64,000 nucleotides of DNA from NCBI GenBank assembly GCA_011525695.1, contig WYBX01000081.1, positions 1-64,000 on the forward strand, in the 5' to 3' direction. The DNA is from Verrucomicrobiia bacterium. GTDB lineage: Bacteria > Verrucomicrobiota > Verrucomicrobiia > Opitutales > Opitutaceae. Below, in pieces: positions 34,559-43,016 of the stretch. Every line of letters starts with the position of its first letter. Positions within the stretch are counted from its first letter, which is position 1. A program made the translations under genes and the position numbers. The notes under the pieces were generated by a model that searched no databases, was not told the origin of the DNA, and saw only the letters and a program-made list of their open reading frames with translations.

Positions 34559-36418
34559 TTATCTCAGTTCATTCGGGATGGGCCAGAACTTGGAAAACAA
34601 ATAAAGGCGACTGCCGAAGACGGGCTGATATCCAAGATGGCCTCCCTGCAGGATTCTCACACTGTACATTCCCACCGGCTGGATCCGCCCGTTCTCATCA
34701 CGGCCATTCCAATAAAACGAGTAATTACCGTATCTCAGGTTTTCGCTCTTGAGCGTGCGAATCAGCTTCCCTGTTCCCTCTCCAGAGGCTTTGAATATTT
34801 CAACCGTGATCGGAAGAGTGCCGTCAGGATTCCGTTTCAGATTCCTCCAAAATTCGCCCTTTGCATTCCTGTACGAGGCCGGCTTCGAGTAGCTGGTATG
34901 CGTGTTGCCGCCAACGCGGAACCGAATGTGCCGGCCATAGTTCTCCGTGGCAGCCTCATAGAAATGGTATGGAGACTCCATATCGTAGCGATAAGTCACT
35001 TCCGCACTGCTTCCGCCCATGTCCGCCGCTTCAAAGCGAATACGGTTCCTGCCGTACATCAGCCCAGGCATGGCGCGCGGGTTCATTTGAATCTCCGTTC
35101 GAATCCTCACGCTGCTCAGTCCCGATCCTTTTCCTTTAAACTCGAACTTCACCCAATAATTCATCTCTCCCTCCAGCGGCACGTCGTATTCCTTCCTGCT
35201 TTCGTCCAGCCGGGTCCAGACGACAGACGGCGAATACGGGGCTGATTTATCATCGCTTTTCCTCGCAATATACACGTTTCCGTCCGTCTTGAAACTGGCT
35301 TCGATTTCCGCTCCGACAATCGCCCATGGAGCTTTGTCCACGGCGAACACAATACGAGAGTCTTGCGATGGATCCGTCGGCTCCAGTCCACCCGCCGTAC
35401 GGGTGACATTCTTCTCCTCGACGACACAGCCGCGGTAGCCGCCTGGTGTCAGATCGGGCCCATAGTCGAACACGGCGCTGCCGTAATCCGACCAGTGTCG
35501 ATACGCTCGTTCGGGGTCTGGCCAGCGATGAAAGTTCGCGTTTCGATCATCGAAACGGCCACGCATGTCGAAATGCATCGTGATCGACTCGCCGGGGGCG
35601 AGGTCATAATTGAAATCCGGAGACTCGAATTCGTAGTCTTCCATCTTCCTCTCGAGCGAAGCCGTCTTCACGTAGTCCGTGATGTCGATGCCAGAATACG
35701 GCGCGATCCGGGAAATTAGGTCCGGATTTGCCTTAAGTTCGGCAAATGTCGCGGGGGTGGCATTGTCCTTCTGGAAGTAGATCCAACGCGCCGTCGGACT
35801 CGCGTCGGAGGCGTACCATTTTCCGCCAATGAGCACTTCGGAGGTCTGATGCCCGTCCAGCTGAATCTTCGCCACGCGGAACTTTTCATCGGGAATGGCG
35901 CGGAGGACACTGTTCAAGACGTTGACGTGCTCTCCGCACATGCATTGTCCAAATTGATTCAACATCCGGAGCGGATTTGCCACGAAGCCACGACGGCCGC
36001 TCTTGCCAGGAGCCGGTTCTGCACGCTGCACTGCCATTTCCTCCCACTCGTGGACCCGCACGAATTTCTCGAACGAGGTGAGTCCGTCGTTCTGGGTCAA
36101 GCTCGCCGCCAGTGCCGTCTGGTCACGAAAATCCCATCCAAATGAACCGGTCATGTAGGGCCTCTTAATGACTCCATCCCCGGCATTCCGAATGGTGACC
36201 GATAGGTTGCGAAGGTTGGTGGATAATATCGAGATGACCTCGGTGTGCTCGCGCCCGACGACAGTGAATCGGCTGGTCTCCTCCTTCACCGGGGGCGGCG
36301 GGGGAAATCGCTCGAATTCCTCGTCGTTGTAATCCTCAATGATGTAGCTTCGCACTCCAGCAGAGGCACTTGCACAAAAACTCAGCAAGAGCAGTGTAAT
36401 CAGTTGTGTGAATTTCAT
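34559..36418 (-). CDS. Exported protein with transglutaminase-like core and FlgD-type C-terminus
   Basis: A 619-residue protein with signal peptide (MKFTQLITLLLLSFCASASA) and a proline run at 39-43. Residues 155-210 contain GQCMCGEHVNVLNSVLRAIP, then LDGHQTSEVLIGGKWYASDA. This reads as the Cys-His-Asp triad of the transglutaminase-like/papain fold, with Cys161 (or Cys159), His190 and Asp205. The middle part is beta-rich and has no recognised family. The end, YSFYWNGRDENGRIQPVGMY, matches FlgD/Ig-like modules used by secreted proteins. Such proteins are unusual inside a glycan locus; it may be a peptidase, an amidase or a non-catalytic binder. It lies between the sugar-binding protein and the esterase genes. 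Confidence 0.65.
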   Translation of the reverse strand: MKFTQLITLLLLSFCASASAGVRSYIIEDYNDEEFERFPPPPPVKEETSRFTVVGREHTEVISILSTNLRNLSVTIRNAGDGVIKRPYMTGSFGWDFRDQTALAASLTQNDGLTSFEKFVRVHEWEEMAVQRAEPAPGKSGRRGFVANPLRMLNQFGQCMCGEHVNVLNSVLRAIPDEKFRVAKIQLDGHQTSEVLIGGKWYASDASPTARWIYFQKDNATPATFAELKANPDLISRIAPYSGIDITDYVKTASLERKMEDYEFESPDFNYDLAPGESITMHFDMRGRFDDRNANFHRWPDPERAYRHWSDYGSAVFDYGPDLTPGGYRGCVVEEKNVTRTAGGLEPTDPSQDSRIVFAVDKAPWAIVGAEIEASFKTDGNVYIARKSDDKSAPYSPSVVWTRLDESRKEYDVPLEGEMNYWVKFEFKGKGSGLSSVRIRTEIQMNPRAMPGLMYGRNRIRFEAADMGGSSAEVTYRYDMESPYHFYEAATENYGRHIRFRVGGNTHTSYSKPASYRNAKGEFWRNLKRNPDGTLPITVEIFKASGEGTGKLIRTLKSENLRYGNYSFYWNGRDENGRIQPVGMYSVRILQGGHLGYQPVFGSRLYLFSKFWPIPNELR

Positions 36419-36469
36419 TTTTATTATGGACGGGCTTGCCTCACTGGGAAATTAAACGGCGGACGGCGA

Positions 36470-37423
36470 TCATGGCAACTGTTCGCCGCCGCGTTCGAGA
36501 TTCTCGCGCGTGAATACTCGCGAGGGCAACGAGAGCTCCTTGGGCACCTTCTCACCATGTAGAATCCTCAGCGCGCTGTTGATCGCCTCCACGCCGCCCG
36601 TCGGATACTCAAACGTCGCGGCTAGCAGCCCCTGCATCACATATGCCTGCCCTTCGTGCGGCAGCGCATCGATGCCGACGAAAAGAATGTCCTTCGCATG
36701 GCCTCCTGCCCGGGCCGCCAGATAGGCGCCATGCGCCCCCGGATCGTTGTGCGCGTAGACGAGGTCGATGTCGCGGTGCACCGCGAGCGCCGATTCCATT
36801 TCCTTTCGCGCCTCAGGCTCGAGCCACTTCATGTCAGCTTCGAACACGATTTCGACTGGTTGCCCCTTGATCGCTTCGCGAAAGCCCGCACTGCGGTCCT
36901 GCCCAGGTGTCGAGGTCATTAGCCCTTTCAGCTCCACCACGTGCGCCTTGCCGCCGGCCTGCACCCGTGGGTTGGATGCGAGCCTGCGCACGATCCATTC
37001 GCCGGCCGCGCGGCCGATCCTCCGGTTGTCCGCGCCGATAAACTGGGTGAAACTCGTGCCCAGCACCCGCCGGTCGAGCACGATGACCGGTATCCCGCGC
37101 TTAAAGGCGTCCGCGACAGGTGGCGTCAGGGGCGCCGCCTCTTTGGGAGACACAATCAGCAGATCGATGCCCGAGTTGATGAACTCCTCGATCTGCGCCC
37201 GTTGCCTCAGCGTGTCGTTCTGCGCGTCCTTGAACACGAGTTTAAGTTCCGGGTGCACCGCCGCGGCACGCTGGAGGTCGGCATTCATCTGCACGCGCCA
37301 TGGCTCGCCAAGATTGCACTGGCTCATGCCGATTGTCCACCGACGCCCAAGGTCAGTGGCGGCCTGCGAGGCGACGGATGCCGCGAACATGGCGATGAAA
37401 GGGAGGAGTGTTCTTGTGGTCAT
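36470..37423 (-). CDS. Sugar ABC transporter substrate-binding protein, YtfQ/RbsB-like
   Basis: A 317-residue periplasmic binding protein with signal peptide (MTTRTLLPFIAMFAASVASQ). It reads IGMSQCNLGEPWRVQMNADL, LVFKDAQNDTLRQRAQIEEF, GIDLLIVSPKEA and GIPVIVLDRRVLGTSFTQFI. These segments are closest in wording to YtfQ, the galactofuranose/arabinofuranose-binding protein, among type-1 sugar binders. Matching permease and ATPase genes are 1.3 and 2.3 kb upstream in the same run, separated by a GH172 gene. It probably delivers a monosaccharide, perhaps a furanose, to that importer. Confidence 0.9.
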   Translation of the reverse strand: MTTRTLLPFIAMFAASVASQAATDLGRRWTIGMSQCNLGEPWRVQMNADLQRAAAVHPELKLVFKDAQNDTLRQRAQIEEFINSGIDLLIVSPKEAAPLTPPVADAFKRGIPVIVLDRRVLGTSFTQFIGADNRRIGRAAGEWIVRRLASNPRVQAGGKAHVVELKGLMTSTPGQDRSAGFREAIKGQPVEIVFEADMKWLEPEARKEMESALAVHRDIDLVYAHNDPGAHGAYLAARAGGHAKDILFVGIDALPHEGQAYVMQGLLAATFEYPTGGVEAINSALRILHGEKVPKELSLPSRVFTRENLERGGEQLP

Positions 37424-37516
37424 GGTAGAAATAATGCGTAGCCTGGAGCAGGCACGCTTACGCAGTTTTTTCGATTGGTCGCGGCGACCGCACCGTGGCG
37501 TTCAGAATCGCGCCGT

Positions 37517-38713
37517 TCAGTGCTCATTCCCCCAGAGCGCGGGACCTTCTCCGGCGGCCCTGCGCCAGGCATCATGCCATCTGAATACGTCCCGGGAGGT
37601 GATAATCGGTTTCGGCTGGCGGGCCTCCCGCGCGACGATTGGTTTCACGCCCACCGCCCTTTCCTGATACCAGTATGCCACACTCGCAAGTTCCAGGGCC
37701 AGATCGTTGGCGTGCCCATGCTCGATCGTAAATCGGAGCGAGCGGTCGAAATAGATCGGATCGTTGATGTGAAATCGGTACACATGCGTTCGCCCGAGCC
37801 AGCCGGTCTCACCGTTTACCCGGCCGTACCCAACATAGGGATGGCTGAGCAGTTCCTTCGGACTCCAACTCGTGTTGAAGTAATCCTCGGTGCCGGTGCC
37901 GTTCAGCGTGGGCGCCGCACTGCCGTCAATGTATATCATGTCGTCACCCTCGCCGTACCACATTGGAGTCGGTGAGTTGACGTAGTAATTGACTCCAGCA
38001 AAGTGCCCCTTGCCGGTGATGTCGGCAATGAGGTAGTTGGACTCGCCGGTGGGGTTTTGGCTCTCCTTCCTCAGGAGGTTCCATTCGTTGATGCTGCCAC
38101 TAGCGGGTCCGGTGAGTTCGTAGTTGTACCAGGCATGGAAACGGCCGAGATCGGGCGGGAGGCTGTCAACCTCGAGATAATCGACATAGTAATAGAATGC
38201 CGAGATCGACTGCGCAGGCGACTGGTTCTCGATCTCGATGCGAGCGCCGGAGGCGAAAGGCATCGGAAAATAGGATACGAGCGCACGCCCATTTACAGGG
38301 GTGGCGCTGAGCGGCAGGGAGACGTAGTTGTAGGACTCGTTCCAGCCCTGCCCGAAGAACGGCCCGATCGGCGCCTCGACCGATGGCTCGGGGTTGCCGT
38401 CCCAATACATGCGCATGACAATGTCGTTGCGGCTCAACCGATCCGGCAGCGGGGCGATCGTAATCCAGATATGAGTGATGATGCCGGCACCAGGGATGTC
38501 GGCGATAACGCGCCTTTCCCCCGCACCGATGCCGGTCAGCCGATCGTCATTTCCGCCGGTGCGGTCGTGACTGCTGACGCGCTTCGATTTCACGTCGGAG
38601 CGAATGACGGCGAGCGAGCCGAGATCGGACGTGAGAGACTGAGCGAACCCGGCGCTGGTGAGGAGGAATGCCGCCAGCGTCACGCGAAGAAGGTTGTGCG
38701 GTTTCGACTTCAT
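37517..38713 (-). CDS. GH172 (DUF2961) glycoside hydrolase
   Basis: A 398-residue secreted enzyme (signal peptide up to AGFA) of the DUF2961 family, now GH172, whose known members act on difructose dianhydride, alpha-fructofuranosides and alpha-D-arabinofuranosides. Family markers are HIWITIAPLPDRLSRNDIVM, the WDGNPEPSVEAPIGPFFGQG block, and MWYGEGDDMIYIDG followed by NGTGTEDYFNTSW. Glu255 and Glu276 are 21 residues apart, matching the spacing of the two catalytic glutamates in characterised GH172. It lies between the permease and the binding protein of a sugar importer, a context that supports a furanosidase role. Confidence 0.9.
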   Translation of the reverse strand: MKSKPHNLLRVTLAAFLLTSAGFAQSLTSDLGSLAVIRSDVKSKRVSSHDRTGGNDDRLTGIGAGERRVIADIPGAGIITHIWITIAPLPDRLSRNDIVMRMYWDGNPEPSVEAPIGPFFGQGWNESYNYVSLPLSATPVNGRALVSYFPMPFASGARIEIENQSPAQSISAFYYYVDYLEVDSLPPDLGRFHAWYNYELTGPASGSINEWNLLRKESQNPTGESNYLIADITGKGHFAGVNYYVNSPTPMWYGEGDDMIYIDGSAAPTLNGTGTEDYFNTSWSPKELLSHPYVGYGRVNGETGWLGRTHVYRFHINDPIYFDRSLRFTIEHGHANDLALELASVAYWYQERAVGVKPIVAREARQPKPIITSRDVFRWHDAWRRAAGEGPALWGNEH

Positions 38714-38744
38714 GAGGAAAAAGGGAAAGCCGGAACTGGCGTCT

Positions 38745-39728
38745 TCAATTCAACTGACGCCGCTGGAGCAGGACCGCGGCGACAATGATTACGCCGGTCA
38801 GCATGAGACGGCTGGATTGGGCGACGGCGTTGATGCTGAGAATTTTTTCGAGGTACCCGATCGTGAGCGCTCCGAGGAGCGTGAACCCGATGGCGCCGCG
38901 GCCGCCGGCGAGTGAGTTGCCGCCTATCACGGCGATCGCGATCGCCGTGAGTTCGTAGGCCACTCCCGCCTCCGGATCTCCCTGCTGTTCCTGTACGGCC
39001 TGGCAGATGCCGGCGACGGCGGCAAATGCGCCGCTCAGCCCATAGGCGAGGAGTCTTGCATGTGTCACCGGAACCCCGGAGTAGCGGGCAGCCTCCTCGT
39101 TGCCGCCGGTTGCGAACAAGTAGCGCCCGTATCGAAGCTGAGTGAGGACCACCCAGCTCACCGCCACGCAACCGAGGAAAACCAGGGTGACCGCGGCGAC
39201 GTTGCCGCCGAAAAGCCTTGCGTCTAGGTGCTGAAATACGGGCGGCAGCGCCACATATGCGAACGTCCCGTCGGGTTTCAGCACGGCGGCCGAGATTTTC
39301 TGTCCGCCGGCGATAAACTTCGCCAGACCCCGCGCGAACACCATCAGCGCGAGCGTGGCAATGAACGGCTGCACCCGCAGCCGCCCGACGAGCGTACCCG
39401 ATGTCGCGCCGCCGGCTGCGCCCAGCAGCACGACCGCGGGCAGCGCCACAATCGCCGGCCAGCCGCAGTGAATCGTGAGCAGCGCAAATGTCACCGCGCA
39501 CAGGCCCAGAATGCTGCCCACCGCGAGATCGATCCCACCCGTGATGATCACCAGTGTCATTCCGCAGGCCAGAATGCCCGGCACAGCCACTTGGCGCAGC
39601 ATGTCGCGATGCGTGTTCCAGCGGAAGAAGGCGCCGTCCGCATGCCACACCGCGCCCACCGCCAGGACAAGCAGAAGCGCGAGGAACGCGCGCATCCAGG
39701 GAACCGAGAGCCAGCCGGGAGGCTTCAT
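38745..39728 (-). CDS. Sugar ABC transporter permease, YjfF/RbsC-like
   Basis: A 327-residue inner-membrane permease with about eight to ten helices. GMTLVIITGGIDLAVGSILG is the classic RbsC/YjfF signature, and GGNEEAARYSGVPVTHARLL and AVIGGNSLAGGRGAIGFTLL follow in the expected order. Its ATG overlaps the stop of the ATPase gene by four bases. Only one permease is present, so the channel is probably a homodimer, unlike the YtfT/YjfF heterodimer. Confidence 0.94.
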   Translation of the reverse strand: MKPPGWLSVPWMRAFLALLLVLAVGAVWHADGAFFRWNTHRDMLRQVAVPGILACGMTLVIITGGIDLAVGSILGLCAVTFALLTIHCGWPAIVALPAVVLLGAAGGATSGTLVGRLRVQPFIATLALMVFARGLAKFIAGGQKISAAVLKPDGTFAYVALPPVFQHLDARLFGGNVAAVTLVFLGCVAVSWVVLTQLRYGRYLFATGGNEEAARYSGVPVTHARLLAYGLSGAFAAVAGICQAVQEQQGDPEAGVAYELTAIAIAVIGGNSLAGGRGAIGFTLLGALTIGYLEKILSINAVAQSSRLMLTGVIIVAAVLLQRRQLN

Positions 39729-41287
39729 GCGAAGGGTGGATCGGACTGCGGTTGCTCCCCCATGGCTGCGATGAGGATTTTCTCCGCCGTAACCCCTTCG
39801 CTTGCGAACTCCGCCGCCAGTTCCCCGCGATGCAGCACCAGGACACGATCACAAAGCGCGAGCAATTCAGACATCTCGGTCGACGCCATCAGAACTGCCA
39901 TCCCGGGGGCCACCCATTCCCGGATCCGTTCATAGATTTCGTGCTTCGCACCGATGTCGACGCCGCGAGTCGGCTCGTCGAGCAACAACACGCGGGGCCC
40001 TGTCTCCCGCCACCGCGCGAGGAGCGCCTTCTGCTGGTTGCCCCCGGAGAGTGACGAGATCGATTGCGCCAGCGAGGCGCAACGGACGCCAAGCGCGGCA
40101 GCCTGCCGCCGTGCCGCGCCACGTTCGACACTGCGCTGCAGAAAGCCACCGCGAGAAAAGCGCGGCAGCGCGGCCAGTGTGATGTTGCGCTCGACGCTAA
40201 TCGTCGGCACCAGACCCGTTGCCTTCCGATCGGCGGTCAGCAGTGCGAGGCCTCGCGCGATCGCCTCCCGCGGGGAACTGGGCCGATACGGGTCGCCGCC
40301 CAGCCCCATCGTGCCTGTGACTCCCCCGGCTTCCCCAAACAGAGCTCGCAGCAGTTCGCTGGCGCCGCAGCCCTGCAGACCGGCGAGCCCAACGACCTCT
40401 CCTGCGCGGACGGTAAACGAAACTCCACGCACCAAGTCGGGACGGCGTGGATCGCGATGTGGTACGCGCAGGTCCGTTACGGTGAGCGCAACAGGTGCGG
40501 ACGCCGATCCAACGGATCGCGATCGATTGTGGTGCGAGAGCTCGCGGCCGATCATCCACTGCACCAAGGTTGCCGGCGGACATGTGGTGCGATCGCCACA
40601 ACCGATCCGCCGGCCATCGCGCAGCACGGTGATCCGATCCGCGATCCGGTAGATTTCGTCCATCTTGTGCGAAATGTAGATCACGCCGACTCCGCGAGTC
40701 TTCAAACACCCGATTAAACGGAACAGCCGCTCCACTTCGCCGTGATGCAGCGCGCTGGTTGGCTCGTCGAGCAGCAAGACTCGAACATCGCCGGTCAGCG
40801 CCTTCGCAATCTCGATCTGATGTTTCACGGCAACGGGGAACTCCCCCGCCGGCCGTGCGAGATCCGCCTCCGACAAGTTGAGCCCGAGCTCGCGGCACGC
40901 CGCGACCGCGCGACCCATCGACGTGCGCCGATTGAGCCACCAGCCCGCGCCGCGTGCGGCCTCGCGGCCGAGTTGCAGATTGTCAGCGATACTCATCGAC
41001 TCCACAAGTGAGAGTTCCTGATGAATGACCGCGACGCCGTGACGCGACGCCGCCGCCGGCGAGACGAAGCGCACCGCGCTGCCATGCAGTTCAATCATGC
41101 CGTCGTAGTCATGATGAATTCCTGCGAGGATTTTGATGAGTGTGCTTTTGCCGGCGCCGTTTTCACCAGCGAGCACATGCACCTCGCCCGCGCGCAGATC
41201 GAAGTCGACATCGTGAAGGACGCGCGTCGCGCCAAATGACTTGCCGATGCCGGAAAGCTTGAGCACGGGCTTGCTTGGATCAGGCAT
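39725..41287 (-). CDS. Sugar ABC transporter ATP-binding protein (RbsA/MglA type, tandem ABC)
   Basis: About 520 residues with two ABC domains. The first has Walker A GENGAGKSTLIKILAG and Walker B VLLLDEPTSALHHG, but its signature region reads AGEFPVAVKHQIEIAKAL rather than LSxGQ. The second has the degenerate Walker A normal for this family (GLQGCGASELLRALFG) and a good signature LSGGNQQKALLARW with VLLLDEPTRGVDIGAKHEI. It energises sugar import with the adjacent permease and binding protein. ATG at 41287 overlaps the stop of the upstream GH172-like gene by one base, so translation is probably coupled. Confidence 0.94.
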   Translation of the reverse strand: MPDPSKPVLKLSGIGKSFGATRVLHDVDFDLRAGEVHVLAGENGAGKSTLIKILAGIHHDYDGMIELHGSAVRFVSPAAASRHGVAVIHQELSLVESMSIADNLQLGREAARGAGWWLNRRTSMGRAVAACRELGLNLSEADLARPAGEFPVAVKHQIEIAKALTGDVRVLLLDEPTSALHHGEVERLFRLIGCLKTRGVGVIYISHKMDEIYRIADRITVLRDGRRIGCGDRTTCPPATLVQWMIGRELSHHNRSRSVGSASAPVALTVTDLRVPHRDPRRPDLVRGVSFTVRAGEVVGLAGLQGCGASELLRALFGEAGGVTGTMGLGGDPYRPSSPREAIARGLALLTADRKATGLVPTISVERNITLAALPRFSRGGFLQRSVERGAARRQAAALGVRCASLAQSISSLSGGNQQKALLARWRETGPRVLLLDEPTRGVDIGAKHEIYERIREWVAPGMAVLMASTEMSELLALCDRVLVLHRGELAAEFASEGVTAEKILIAAMGEQPQSDPPFA

Positions 41288-42867
41288 CAACGGGCGGCGA
41301 CCGGCGTGAACCGCAGGTTGAACGCCCACAGCCGCCACTGCCGGTTGTCGAAATTGCTGAGCTTCACCCGAACCACTGAACGACCAGCCGGCAGCACCAC
41401 CCGCGTGCCCGCCGTCCGAAATCCCTGCTCGTGCCGACCGGTGTAGATCTGTCGTTCTCCCACCCAAACCGTCATCCAGTCGTCGTAGCCAAGGTGCATC
41501 GTGTATTCGCCGGCTGCAGGCATATCGACTTCTCCCACGGCATACGCGCTGCAGTTCACCGGCTGTGCACCAGTGTTGGTCCGGCGGCGACCGCGGTAAT
41601 ATCGCGAAAAATCGCACCAGCCATGCTCTGGCTTTGCCGACAACGGAACAGCAAACGCCGTCGGCCCTGTCGGGAGTGTGGCCAAATTGGCGAGGTAGAC
41701 GCCGAAATCCGCCACATGCTCGCGTGGCCATTCCGCAATCGGCGCGTCGGCCCATTCCCGGCGCTCGAAATCTTCGAACGAATCGCAGGCGAAAGGGCCG
41801 GCCAGTCGCCACTCGCCTGGTGTAATGACCGCGGATGACGCCACTGGAGCAACGTAGGCATAAACGACGCTTTCGAGGTGGTTCGCCTTGCTACCGAACC
41901 GAACCACAGCGGAGGAGTTAAACCAAATCGGATCCGGACCGAAAACCCGATACATCACTCCCTCGTAGCCAGAGCCGAGCGCGTTGTCGGCCGCCTGGCG
42001 CTCGGTATACGGCGAGCCAACCCATTCTGTCTGCACGGGCCAGATGCCGAAACTCATGTTGAAAACGTCTTCCCCGCCTATGCCACGAAGCGCGCGCGGC
42101 GCGGTTTCACCATCTATGAGGACGAGATCGCCTCCCGTGTGATACCAGGAATCCGAACGATCAAGGATCCTCACCGCCTTCACCATGGACGCAAGGAAGC
42201 CTTCGCCGGCGAAATCGGCCATCAGGAAACTACCGAACGGCTCCGCCGGCGCCTCCTTGCGGAACACCGTGTTGAGACGAAGCGGCGTCAGCGAAAAGTC
42301 CGTGCGGTATTGCTGCCAGTCGCCCATGAACCAGATCGTGAAGCTGGTGCTGCCCGTGTTCTGCAGCTCGAGGCGCAGCTTGCGGAATGGCATCGGCAGA
42401 TAGCAATTGTAGGCGTTTTGCGGCAGCACCTTCAGGGCCTCGCTGTCGACTTTGTAGCCATCCCGCTCGAGCATCACCGCGAAGAATTGTGCGAGCGTGA
42501 GATCAATCGCGGGCCGACTCTCCCCGTCGTAGTAGGCGCGCAACTGCAGATCATGGACGCGCTCGCGCTCGCCCGCCGGCTTGTCTCGCCGCTCGCCCAA
42601 CGTCAGCCACCAGTGCAGCAGACAGCCCGGCCCTTCCTCGTCGAAGAGCACGAAGGTTTCGCCGGGCTTGATCGCGGGCCGATGCGTTACTCGCTGGCTC
42701 ACGCCTCTCGCGGGCAGGTCGAGTTCGCGGTGAAATAGTCCCGACGCCGGAGCTGTCGTGGATGCGCAGAGGAGCGCGCCCACCAGCAAAGCCGCTGTAG
42801 CGAGCCGTCGCGCGGGGCGCCCGGGCAATGAGGACATGGAAATTGAACGCGCAGGGCGGATTTTCAT
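41287..42867 (-). CDS. GH172-like (DUF2961) protein missing one catalytic glutamate, with C-terminal beta domain
   Basis: About 526 residues with signal peptide (RLATAALLVGALLCASTTAP). Residues 45-380 follow the DUF2961 fold: GPGCLLHWWLTLGERRDKPA, AYYDGESRPAIDLTLAQFFA, NCYLPMPFRKLRLELQNTGS and WYHTGGDLVLIDG. The second catalytic Glu is kept (GGEDVFN, Glu266), but the first position, GEGDD in the neighbour at 37517, is Thr244. The C-terminal 140 residues form a PA14/CBM-like sandwich (YTMHLGYDDWMTVWVGERQI). It may be a non-hydrolytic binder or use a different acid/base. ATG at 42837 is an alternative start. It precedes the ABC ATPase gene with one base of overlap. Confidence 0.82.
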   Translation of the reverse strand: MKIRPARSISMSSLPGRPARRLATAALLVGALLCASTTAPASGLFHRELDLPARGVSQRVTHRPAIKPGETFVLFDEEGPGCLLHWWLTLGERRDKPAGERERVHDLQLRAYYDGESRPAIDLTLAQFFAVMLERDGYKVDSEALKVLPQNAYNCYLPMPFRKLRLELQNTGSTSFTIWFMGDWQQYRTDFSLTPLRLNTVFRKEAPAEPFGSFLMADFAGEGFLASMVKAVRILDRSDSWYHTGGDLVLIDGETAPRALRGIGGEDVFNMSFGIWPVQTEWVGSPYTERQAADNALGSGYEGVMYRVFGPDPIWFNSSAVVRFGSKANHLESVVYAYVAPVASSAVITPGEWRLAGPFACDSFEDFERREWADAPIAEWPREHVADFGVYLANLATLPTGPTAFAVPLSAKPEHGWCDFSRYYRGRRRTNTGAQPVNCSAYAVGEVDMPAAGEYTMHLGYDDWMTVWVGERQIYTGRHEQGFRTAGTRVVLPAGRSVVRVKLSNFDNRQWRLWAFNLRFTPVAAR

Positions 42868-43016
42868 AGGGAAAAGTGCGAGGGCACCGCGCCCGGCCCT
42901 CCAATGTAGTGCCACCCTCCAGCGTGAAGCGCGTGGTGCGTGCGCCCTCTCCGCTGTTCGCAGCAGCCGCATTCGATCCGGCCGATCTTATCGCAGCGCA
43001 TTGTTATATCTGCTGC

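Noticed and set aside
39725-41812. Extended 695-codon reading of the ABC ATPase
   Set aside because: The upstream 174 codons overlap the GH172-like gene in another frame and read as noise; ATG at 41287 gives the normal family start and a coupled overlap.
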